Shown here: one piece after another, positions 1-5,030 of the stretch | Layout: each line of letters opens with the position of its first letter | How positions within the stretch are numbered: position 1 is the stretch's first letter | Assembly: GCA_030621805.1 (NCBI GenBank) | Contig: JAUXGY010000169.1 | Location: 1-5,030, forward strand | Reading direction: 5' to 3' | Length of the DNA stretch: 5,030 nt | Source: Kiritimatiellales bacterium | GTDB lineage: Bacteria > Verrucomicrobiota > Kiritimatiellia > Kiritimatiellales > Pontiellaceae | Notes under the pieces: model-generated | The model's database searches: none | What the model was told of the DNA's origin: nothing | What the model saw: only the letters and a program-made list of their open reading frames with translations | Translations under genes and position numbers: made by a program

Positions 1-231
1 AATGTAAGCAGAATCATTGGTTTCAACCCCATAGCTCGTCGTATGAATTCCATTAGTAAGATGGAGTGGCCATGTTTCAGCTGATACTGCTCCTCCGCTG
101 ACGAATCCTGTAAAAACGATACACCACACCCAACGTTTTATGGCATCCTCTGCCGAGCAGCATATAGTTCGCTGATCCGAAAATGCATGAAGCCGCCGAA
201 AGACACCCAGAAACAACAATCCCTTAATCAT
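1..231 (-). CDS. N-terminal part of a probably exported protein of unknown function (runs off left edge)
   Basis: The frame is open for exactly 77 codons from an ATG at 231-229 to the left edge, so the gene is partial. The start is supported by a strong Shine-Dalgarno, GGAGG inside GGGAGGGG, six bases upstream. The translation begins MIKGLLFLGVFRRLHAF and has a basic pair (K32, R33) followed by a hydrophobic run at about residues 34-49 and a typical signal peptidase I site, AVSA|ETWP, after A51. The first 30 residues are a long N-terminal extension for a signal peptide and include Cys25-Cys26. The visible mature part (ETWPLHLTNGIHTTSYGVE) is rich in Thr, Asn and Ser, as in secreted beta-rich proteins, but I recognise no family. 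A leftward promoter lies about 100 bases upstream, so it probably starts its own transcript. That the frame is real is fairly safe; export is likely; function is unknown. Confidence 0.72.
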   Translation of the reverse strand, partial: MIKGLLFLGVFRRLHAFSDQRTICCSAEDAIKRWVWCIVFTGFVSGGAVSAETWPLHLTNGIHTTSYGVETNDSAYI

Positions 232-235
232 AACA

Positions 236-243
236 CCCCTCCC
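236..243 (-). promoter_or_regulatory. Strong ribosome binding site of the left-edge gene
   Basis: The minus strand reads GGGAGGGG here, containing GGAGG at 242-238 with a six-base spacer to the ATG at 231. It is the best Shine-Dalgarno in the window and fixes the start of the left-edge gene, although that start gives an unusually long leader before the hydrophobic segment. Confidence 0.7.
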
Positions 244-334
244 GGGCTTGAATACTGCATGTTGATTCCAGAACCACCCCAGATCCCAGACGCACGCTAC
301 TTGGCTCTCCCAAATACCGCCGGCACAACAACCC

Positions 335-363
335 ATTAAAAATCTCACATTTCAACTCGTCAA
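335..363 (-). promoter_or_regulatory. Sigma70-type promoter reading leftward into the left-edge gene
   Basis: On the minus strand TTGACG (363-358, five of six to the -35 consensus) is followed by exactly 17 bases and then TTTAAT (340-335, five of six to the -10 consensus). Upstream of the -35 the sequence is almost pure A/T (364-380), like an UP element. Transcription would start near 328 and give a leader of roughly 97 bases before the ATG at 231. It lies downstream of the 115-aa gene and upstream of the left-edge gene, where a promoter for the latter is expected. This is a pattern match only; the promoter consensus of the source organism is not known. Confidence 0.6.
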
Positions 364-548
364 ATTAAAAATATATTATTTTGTAACACTGAAAACGTGA
401 TCATATTAAATCTATATCTATTGTTTTTTTACTTGTTCTCTCGGTCTTATTTGTCCTTCTAGTATTAGTACGTGCGTAAGAACCAAATCTTATTCTGTAA
501 TGCCATTTTTCTGAGACAGGAACATCAACGGTACGATAAAGGCGATAA

Positions 549-578
549 AAATTATTTTGCCTCGAAATTATTCTGCCT
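549..578. repeat. Near-perfect 16-base tandem duplication across the stop of the 115-aa gene
   Basis: Plus-strand AAATTATTTTGCCT (549-562) and AAATTATTCTGCCT (565-578) match in 13 of 14 positions, with a 16-base period. The unit length is not a multiple of three, so the two copies are read in different frames by the minus-strand gene: copy one gives Q-N-N-F, and copy two supplies the TAA stop at 554-552. Confidence 0.75.
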
Positions 579-899
579 ATCTAGTCTTTCCGAACAGGTG
601 CAATCTTCGGGGTTGAAGAAGTCGCGGTCGTCAGATTCGACATAGTAGATTTCGGCATCGTGAGGTGCTACGGACTGTATCTTGGCGGTCAGGTCGCGTC
701 CCTGTTGGTTGAAAGCATCCCAATCAAATTCGTAGGTATATTTCCGGAACTGGGCATCATAAGCGGCCTGCCATGCAGACAATTCCTCCGTCAGCCCTTC
801 ATTCCCCGACTCAAGGATTGATCTTAACCTGATTTGCTTGCAGCAGTCCCAAACCCCTGTCGACCGGTGATATGCCATTACTTTGAATTTCTTGTGCAT
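552..899 (-). CDS. Small acidic hypothetical protein, 115 aa
   Basis: I do not recognise the family. The protein begins MHKKFKVMAYHR, basic, and then becomes acidic. Residues 32-78 look mainly helical with several aromatics (W43, Y47, Y54, Y56, F58, W60, F63). It continues with a probable strand, EIYYVESDDRDFF (83-95), and ends in a polar tail with a Cys pair spaced CxC (C100, C102); another pair, C19-C20, lies near the front. There is no signal peptide or membrane segment, so it is probably cytoplasmic. The start is supported by GGAAGG at 914-909, nine bases upstream of the ATG; M8 is the only nearby alternative. G+C of about 50% against 18-33% in part of the region downstream supports coding. 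It follows the kinase by 488 bases on the same strand, which is too far to assume an operon. A 14-base tandem duplication crosses its stop, so the present C-terminus may be altered. An immunity or adaptor role is possible but nothing shows it. Confidence 0.68.
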   Translation of the reverse strand: MHKKFKVMAYHRSTGVWDCCKQIRLRSILESGNEGLTEELSAWQAAYDAQFRKYTYEFDWDAFNQQGRDLTAKIQSVAPHDAEIYYVESDDRDFFNPEDCTCSERLDRQNNFEAK

Positions 900-908
900 T
901 GGATCTAT

Positions 909-914
909 CCTTCC
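909..914 (-). promoter_or_regulatory. Ribosome binding site of the 115-aa gene
   Basis: The minus strand reads GGAAGG, continuing into AAGGAT, nine bases before the ATG at 899. It favours M1 over the internal M8, which has no comparable purine run in front. Confidence 0.55.
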
Positions 915-1063
915 AAATCAATTTCATCTCTCTTTATCATCCTATACGTCCCGGCAGGGAAAACCTTACGCGGGATGGGTGTTTTTATGAGAGAAAAAAG
1001 GGCTCTACGTAGAATTTTATGGTGGCAAGCGGGTTTACCGCTCACAGACAACACCAATAATTT

Positions 1064-1192
1064 GCAACGAATGTAGGAAAAGCAACGAATCAAACAGACG
1101 GGAACCATTGCGAATTCCTGCAAACAGAAGGCATTAGCCGGTATTCAAAGAGGGTTCATCGCTACGGAGCCATCGCGGGGAACATTCGTTGC
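1064..1192. repeat. 9-base word GCAACGAAT, two direct copies and one inverted
   Basis: GCAACGAAT occurs at 1064-1072 and 1082-1090 on the plus strand and again at 1184-1192 on the minus strand (plus ATTCGTTGC). The first and third copies share 11 bases, GCAACGAATGT. A partial copy, CAACGAA, is at 1250-1256. Three copies within 130 bases is more than expected for a 9-mer, but no known site is recognised. Confidence 0.5.
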
Positions 1193-1332
1193 CATTAAAA
1201 TCTACGAAGAACCGGAACGATAGAAACCGGAGGACAGAGATCCTACCATCAACGAAACCAACTTCTTGATACATATTTCGAAGGCAGAGTAAACGCCCCG
1301 CTGAACAAGCGAGAGACTCATTCTACTTTATA

Positions 1333-1376
1333 CCGAAAAGTTTTAGTCGCGATGGTATCAGCAATCAAAACGACGG
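1333..1376 (-). terminator. Possible intrinsic terminator of the kinase gene
   Basis: Starting 16 bases after the kinase stop, the minus strand forms a stem GTTTTGATTGC (1371-1361) with GCGACTAAAAC (1350-1340): ten of eleven pairs, two of them G-U. The loop region GATACCATC can pair further (GAT/ATC). It is followed at once by TTTT (1339-1336). An outer CCG/CGG pair (1376-1374 with 1335-1333) could extend it. The stem is A/T-rich at its base and the T-run is short, so it would be a weak terminator; it may also only protect the 3' end of the mRNA. Confidence 0.4.
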
Positions 1377-1387
1377 GGAGAAATACG

Positions 1388-4300
1388 CTATTCCTGTCCA
1401 TCAAGACATGGAAGTTGCATGATGTACACCTTGCCATCAGAAAGAAGATACAGATGGGTTCCATCGGAATTAAGAACCACCCTATCTAGCTTAAAGTTCA
1501 TTGCGCGTGAATCGAAGATCGGATAGAGGTCGCTTTTCAGGGCTATATCCAACCGTCCGTCCTGCATGGGAAGCACGACCAGGTCAGAGTATGGGTTAAA
1601 TACGGGGGTTCTGAGTTCCTGCCCAACCCAGTGGTTACAGGAAGAATACATGGCCGATCCTTCACCATCCGGCAATGACCGTTTCTTGAATATATCCCCC
1701 CAGTACCTGCACCAATAGAGCTCCCTCCCTGATTGTTTATCTATCTGGGGCATGAGCGTCATAACAGTTCCCGAGCCGGCAATAATCTCTTCAGCCCGCT
1801 CGCTTACGGTCTCTATGTTCGAACCGGAGAATGAGGGTAATTTGATCGACCTAACAGGCCCTTCTGCTGAGCTAATCAAGGCTCGGTCACCGCCTTCGGC
1901 ATCCTTTTCAATAATGGCATCATGAAACCCGGGTTTCGCCTCTGTGAATGCCTCCGACCAATCCCCTGCACGAAGGATTCTCATAAATTGGCTCCAGTTT
2001 CCCCCGATGATCAGATAGTCGCCCGTATCACTGAACTTAGCAGGGGCGTTCTTTTCATATGGGTATGGAATCTGTTCAAGAACGGTGGCTAACTTTAAAT
2101 CCGCGGCGTAATACTTGTTCGGAGAAGCAAGTTCAATCAACCAGCGCCCTTTTGGATCACACACTATCCCCGCTACATCCCGCGGAGCCGGAACGACTCT
2201 TGACTCTGGTTCGGGGTTATATGCGTTGGAAATCTCATACACCTTTCTGGAGCCACCTTCCTGTTCTACAATCGCAAAAACTTGATCGGGTCGCTCACCT
2301 TGGCAAATCTCCTTCGCATCCCCATCCACAATCAGAGGTTTCAAGGATAGCGATTTTGTATCGTAGCAATGCAGCCGTCCATCCCCGGATAGCAACAATG
2401 AGACTCCATTGTTTTCTATCGCACAATCGACCAAATCCCGCCTTGGAATGTTCTGCTGAAAGTCAAATCCCTGTAAATCAACCGTTGATCCCGAAAATAA
2501 AATGCCGTCCTTGGTGATGACCAGAGCTTGTGTCCCATCCGGCGACAAGGTTGCTACATCCCAGTCACGTAGTGTAAGCCATCTGCGTCCATACGGCAAG
2601 GGATCCCATTCCCCGGGGAGGTCGTATCTGTAAGGATTGGACCGCTGCGCGATGGCCTCCTGATCGGCGGAGAAGATCTCGCCACAATATTCATGCAACC
2701 CCCATAGCTGATTTTCCGGAGAAAAAGAAAAATCACAGAAAACACGATTCCTTCCTGCAAAGTATTTGGTTTGCATCCCGTTCACCAAGTCGAAAACATA
2801 AGCAAATGTGTCGTCCGAACCCGGTCGGCAAAGCAACCACCGTTCATTGGGGGACATTCGCAAGACGGTATTGCCCCGAGTAGTCGACGAGTTGATCGGC
2901 ATCTTGATTTCCGGGAAAAACCATGTGTCGCATTGCTGTTCCAAAAGGTTTATCCAGCAAAGAACCCCTCCTCCAAGCACAACGGCGATATGGCTTTGGT
3001 TCTTGTTCGGAAGAAGAGCAGAGACCGGCCATGCCTTGGCCGTCATGTTCATTTTTTCATGAAGCACGGCCAACTCCTTTTCCGACAAGCCATAATCGAA
3101 GGACAAAGGCGGAAACGTTAGTTTGCCAACATCCAGCACAGGCTCCCATTCTTCCCCGACACCGCGCAGTCGATATATTACTGAGCCGCAACCTGCCCAC
3201 AGCGTCCCGTCATCACTTTCGTAAAACGCACTACCGCCCTTCAGCTCACCAGGTAACTGCAATTGATTCACTACCCTTCCGGGTGGACTCCACTTCCCGA
3301 AACCATAATCCTTGATTGAAACCAGCGGATCCTTCTCATAGCCAAACTCGGAGTTCAGTTGAATTTTGCACGCTTCGGAACCTCCAACCACCCATACATT
3401 CCGGCTCTCCTTGCATTGGACCATCTTCTGCACATTGGTAATGCCTGTATCGATCGAACCCCGCCAAGGGTTCATGGCTTCTGCAATGCGAACCTTGAGC
3501 AAAGACTCCTCGTCAAGTTCCTCCATGCCGTACTGATCGTACAATTGCCAAAATACAGCAACAGCAGCCTCGTAGTGTTGCACTCCATAGTGAGCCGGAA
3601 TTAGGCTAATCAGGCTTTTGCGGTGCTCGGAAGTTGCCCTCACCCGCTGGAGGTTCGCCTCCACCCGCTGGCGTTCCGTCTCTTTCTGCTCCGCCCGAAT
3701 CATGAAAAACGCGACACCAAATACAAGTGCGGTCAACACCAGAAGAGTGCGTGCGGTCAATACCAGTCGACGCATCCGTTTCTTCCGAGAATCACGTTCC
3801 TTGATTGCGACCTCGATACTACCTAGCAAGATTTTATGCCCTACCTCGTTTTCGTCCAACAAGGATTGCGCTAGATCATAGTCGCTCCTCGCAAAGGCAC
3901 ACTGCGCATAGTCCAGCGTTGCCTCCTTCAGTAATTCCCGGGCATCGAGGTTGCCTTCCCACAACTCCAAGGCCTCGCGAAGCCCATAAACCGCCCGGTT
4001 GAAAAGTTCATAATCCTGCTCTTCTTTTGCCCGATCAAGATTGGCTTTTGAGTTGGCAAGCAATATCAGGCTCTCGGAGTGGGAGCGGTATTCCCGGAGA
4101 GCCTCCTGAAAGGATTTGGCATCCGGATAGCGGTCGGCCGGAGCCGTCGCCATGGCTCTGAGTGCAATCCGGAGCAACTCGCCATCTTCCTCGACCGGAT
4201 CAATATGGTTCTCGGCCGCGGCAAGCAGGCAGAGCCGCGGATCCTTTTCCCTGCGGGGCGGGCGGCCAGTGATAATCTGATAGAGTATCGCCCCCAACAG

Positions 4301-5014
4301 ATAGACGTCGCTGGCCTCCCCCAGCCGGTTCTTATCCACCTTGGCCATCTCGGGAGCCATATAGACGGGTGTGCCGCAATAGGCTGTGTCAGAAGGGAGC
4401 AGGCCAATCACATTGACCCCACCCAGCGAACAGGCCGCCCCCCAATCCATCACCATGATCTCGCCAAACGCCCCCAGCATAATGTTCTGCGGCTTTAGAT
4501 CCCGATGCAAAATCCCCTTTGAATGGGCGAAAGAGATGGTGTCCGCCACGCGTAGCAGAATATCCAGATTTTCATCCAGCGTCTTTTCCGAAATGAGTAC
4601 GCTCCACGGGTGCCCCTCGACTTCCTTCATAGCGTAGAACACATGCCCGTCACCGTCCACGCCAAGGTCATACACCGGGACGACATTGGGATGATCCAAG
4701 CAGCCGGTCACCACGGCTTCGGACATCAGGGCCTCTGCGGCAGATGCTGAAGCCTCGTGCTCGGGCTTGACCATCTTCACGGCCACTTCGCGGTTAACGG
4801 AAGCCTGATGGGCGGTGTAGACCACCCCCATCCCGCCAGCCCCCAGCTTCTGGCGTATTTCAAAGTCTACCGGCCCGGTATCCTTCGAACCCATTGTTCC
4901 CAAAGACCGGGCACTCGGCGGCGGCAGGGAGTCGGACAACGTGTGCCAGCTACCGGATCGAATGGAGTCCTCCGAAGTCATTTCCGGAGAGAGGGAATCC
5001 TCCCACAGCTTCAT
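1388..5014 (-). CDS. Membrane Ser/Thr protein kinase (Hanks type) with C-terminal WD40-like propeller sensor
   Basis: It transfers phosphate from ATP to Ser/Thr of unknown proteins. Residues are numbered from the ATG at 5014. Residues 1-47 are a Ser/Pro-rich leader. The kinase domain, about 50-310, is complete: Gly loop LGAGGMGVVY (57-66), VAVK Lys80, helix-C Glu99, HRDLKPQN (170-177, catalytic D172), DWG in place of DFG (190-192), GTPVYMAPE (214-222), DVYLLG (236-241), and the conserved Arg295. Residues 325-400 are helical and TPR-like. A basic patch (407-416, RKKRMRR) precedes one membrane helix at about 417-439, predicting kinase inside and C-terminus outside. A charged coiled coil follows (440-466). 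Residues 520-1208 carry about ten short beta repeats of the kind SPDGTQALVITKDG (around 600, 717, 761, 821, 864, 948, 992, 1043, 1137 and 1178), fitting a divergent WD40/propeller fold, probably ligand or protein binding. Such kinases are common in PVC bacteria. The frame is open to the right edge and the Shine-Dalgarno (GAAGAAGAAA) is weak, so the start may lie upstream. Confidence 0.93.
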   Translation of the reverse strand: MKLWEDSLSPEMTSEDSIRSGSWHTLSDSLPPPSARSLGTMGSKDTGPVDFEIRQKLGAGGMGVVYTAHQASVNREVAVKMVKPEHEASASAAEALMSEAVVTGCLDHPNVVPVYDLGVDGDGHVFYAMKEVEGHPWSVLISEKTLDENLDILLRVADTISFAHSKGILHRDLKPQNIMLGAFGEIMVMDWGAACSLGGVNVIGLLPSDTAYCGTPVYMAPEMAKVDKNRLGEASDVYLLGAILYQIITGRPPRREKDPRLCLLAAAENHIDPVEEDGELLRIALRAMATAPADRYPDAKSFQEALREYRSHSESLILLANSKANLDRAKEEQDYELFNRAVYGLREALELWEGNLDARELLKEATLDYAQCAFARSDYDLAQSLLDENEVGHKILLGSIEVAIKERDSRKKRMRRLVLTARTLLVLTALVFGVAFFMIRAEQKETERQRVEANLQRVRATSEHRKSLISLIPAHYGVQHYEAAVAVFWQLYDQYGMEELDEESLLKVRIAEAMNPWRGSIDTGITNVQKMVQCKESRNVWVVGGSEACKIQLNSEFGYEKDPLVSIKDYGFGKWSPPGRVVNQLQLPGELKGGSAFYESDDGTLWAGCGSVIYRLRGVGEEWEPVLDVGKLTFPPLSFDYGLSEKELAVLHEKMNMTAKAWPVSALLPNKNQSHIAVVLGGGVLCWINLLEQQCDTWFFPEIKMPINSSTTRGNTVLRMSPNERWLLCRPGSDDTFAYVFDLVNGMQTKYFAGRNRVFCDFSFSPENQLWGLHEYCGEIFSADQEAIAQRSNPYRYDLPGEWDPLPYGRRWLTLRDWDVATLSPDGTQALVITKDGILFSGSTVDLQGFDFQQNIPRRDLVDCAIENNGVSLLLSGDGRLHCYDTKSLSLKPLIVDGDAKEICQGERPDQVFAIVEQEGGSRKVYEISNAYNPEPESRVVPAPRDVAGIVCDPKGRWLIELASPNKYYAADLKLATVLEQIPYPYEKNAPAKFSDTGDYLIIGGNWSQFMRILRAGDWSEAFTEAKPGFHDAIIEKDAEGGDRALISSAEGPVRSIKLPSFSGSNIETVSERAEEIIAGSGTVMTLMPQIDKQSGRELYWCRYWGDIFKKRSLPDGEGSAMYSSCNHWVGQELRTPVFNPYSDLVVLPMQDGRLDIALKSDLYPIFDSRAMNFKLDRVVLNSDGTHLYLLSDGKVYIMQLPCLDGQE
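3641..3682 (-). repeat. 21-base tandem repeat coding a duplicated coiled-coil heptad in the kinase
   Basis: Two adjacent 21-base units (3641-3661 and 3662-3682) begin with the same CACCCGCTGG and stay similar to the end. On the minus strand they encode ETERQRV and EANLQRV, two successive heptads immediately outside the membrane helix (residues 445-458). This looks like a local duplication that lengthened the stalk between the membrane and the sensor half. The frame is preserved. Confidence 0.6.
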
Positions 5015-5030
5015 GGTTTCTTCTTCAATC

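Larger units (their letters stand above)
232..551. other. Intergenic region, AT-rich, 320 bases
   Basis: No gene is supported here. The part at 361-420 is about 18% G+C by direct count and 421-480 about 33%, against roughly 50% in the neighbouring 115-aa gene. It holds the leftward promoter at 335-363, the ribosome site at 236-243, and an 11-codon open frame (228-260, stop codon included) that overlaps the next start. I found no stem followed by a T-run that would serve as terminator for the 115-aa gene, and no tRNA-like fold. Confidence 0.6.
900..1387. other. 488-base spacer without a convincing gene
   Basis: No frame here has both a ribosome site and a protein-like composition. Candidates seen are a minus frame at 905-1123 (72 codons from a TTG, Cys/Ile/Arg-rich), a minus frame at 1134-1274 (46 codons from ATG, no Shine-Dalgarno), and a plus frame ending at 1076 that continues in phase past TAG codons at 1074 and 1221 to a TAA at 1290. 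G+C is about 47-48% on the lines counted, close to coding and unlike the AT-rich spacer on the left, so a decayed or short gene cannot be excluded. Small structural items: a 10-base palindrome TCTACGTAGA near 1005-1014, a 5-bp stem AGCGG/CCGCT near 1028-1042, a repeated 9-mer, and the hairpin after the kinase. Confidence 0.5.

Noticed and set aside
381..409. Plus-strand promoter-like pair TTGTAA, 17 bases, TATTAA
   Set aside because: The -10 match is weak in very AT-rich DNA, and no plus-strand gene follows.
391..420. Imperfect palindrome around TGATCA in the AT-rich spacer
   Set aside because: The stem is only 3-6 bases and no T-run follows on either strand in the right place, so it is not a terminator or a clear operator.
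834..1076. Plus-strand frame of 80 codons
   Set aside because: It overlaps the start of the better supported 115-aa gene on the other strand and has no ribosome site. The later ATG near 987 gives only 29 residues.
905..1123. Minus-strand frame of 72 codons just before the 115-aa gene
   Set aside because: The first codon is TTG without a ribosome site. The internal ATG at 1108 has a weak AGGA, but the product is rich in Cys, Ile and Arg and resembles no protein I know.
1134..1274. Minus-strand frame of 46 residues starting MYQEVGFVDG
   Set aside because: There is no Shine-Dalgarno before the ATG and no recognised family. A frame of this length is expected by chance.
2059..2517. Plus-strand frame of 152 codons inside the kinase gene
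   Set aside because: It lies antisense to the propeller half, with low-complexity His/Pro/Ser/Arg content typical of a shadow frame. The same holds for the other frames at 2554-4637.
1..5030. CRISPR array, tRNA, rRNA, insertion sequence or attachment site
   Set aside because: I saw no regularly spaced repeats, no cloverleaf, no transposase motifs and no paired terminal inverted repeats.

Overview
The window carries three genes, all on the minus strand. The style suggests a Gram-negative environmental bacterium of the PVC group (Kiritimatiellota, Verrucomicrobiota, Lentisphaerota or Planctomycetota). The main reason is the large Hanks-type Ser/Thr kinase: kinase domain, helical linker, one membrane segment, then a long WD40-like sensor half, with DWG in place of DFG. 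This combination is frequent in that group but does not prove it.

Right to left, in the direction of transcription. (1) 1388-5014 is the kinase, about 72% of the window; its start lies 16 bases from the right edge and is not certain. (2) 900-1387 is a 488-base spacer with no convincing gene. It has a terminator-like hairpin just after the kinase stop, a 9-base word present three times, and a 46-codon open frame without a ribosome site. (3) 552-899 is a 115-aa acidic protein of unknown function with a good ribosome site; a near-perfect tandem duplication crosses its stop codon. (4) 232-551 is an intergenic region, very AT-rich in part, with a convincing sigma70-type promoter (TTGACG, 17-base spacer, TTTAAT) reading leftward. 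(5) 1-231 is the beginning of a probably exported protein that runs off the left edge, with a strong Shine-Dalgarno and a signal-peptide-like segment ending in VSA|ET.

The kinase is predicted to sit in the inner membrane, with the catalytic domain in the cytoplasm and the propeller outside, so an external or envelope signal could be passed inward by phosphorylation. Its substrate is not visible here. The spacing gives no strong case that the three genes form one operon: the last gene has its own promoter and the kinase is followed by a possible terminator.

I do not see a clear new system. The items most worth a second look are the base-composition split inside the kinase gene, the duplication at the end of the 115-aa gene, and the leader region of the left-edge gene.
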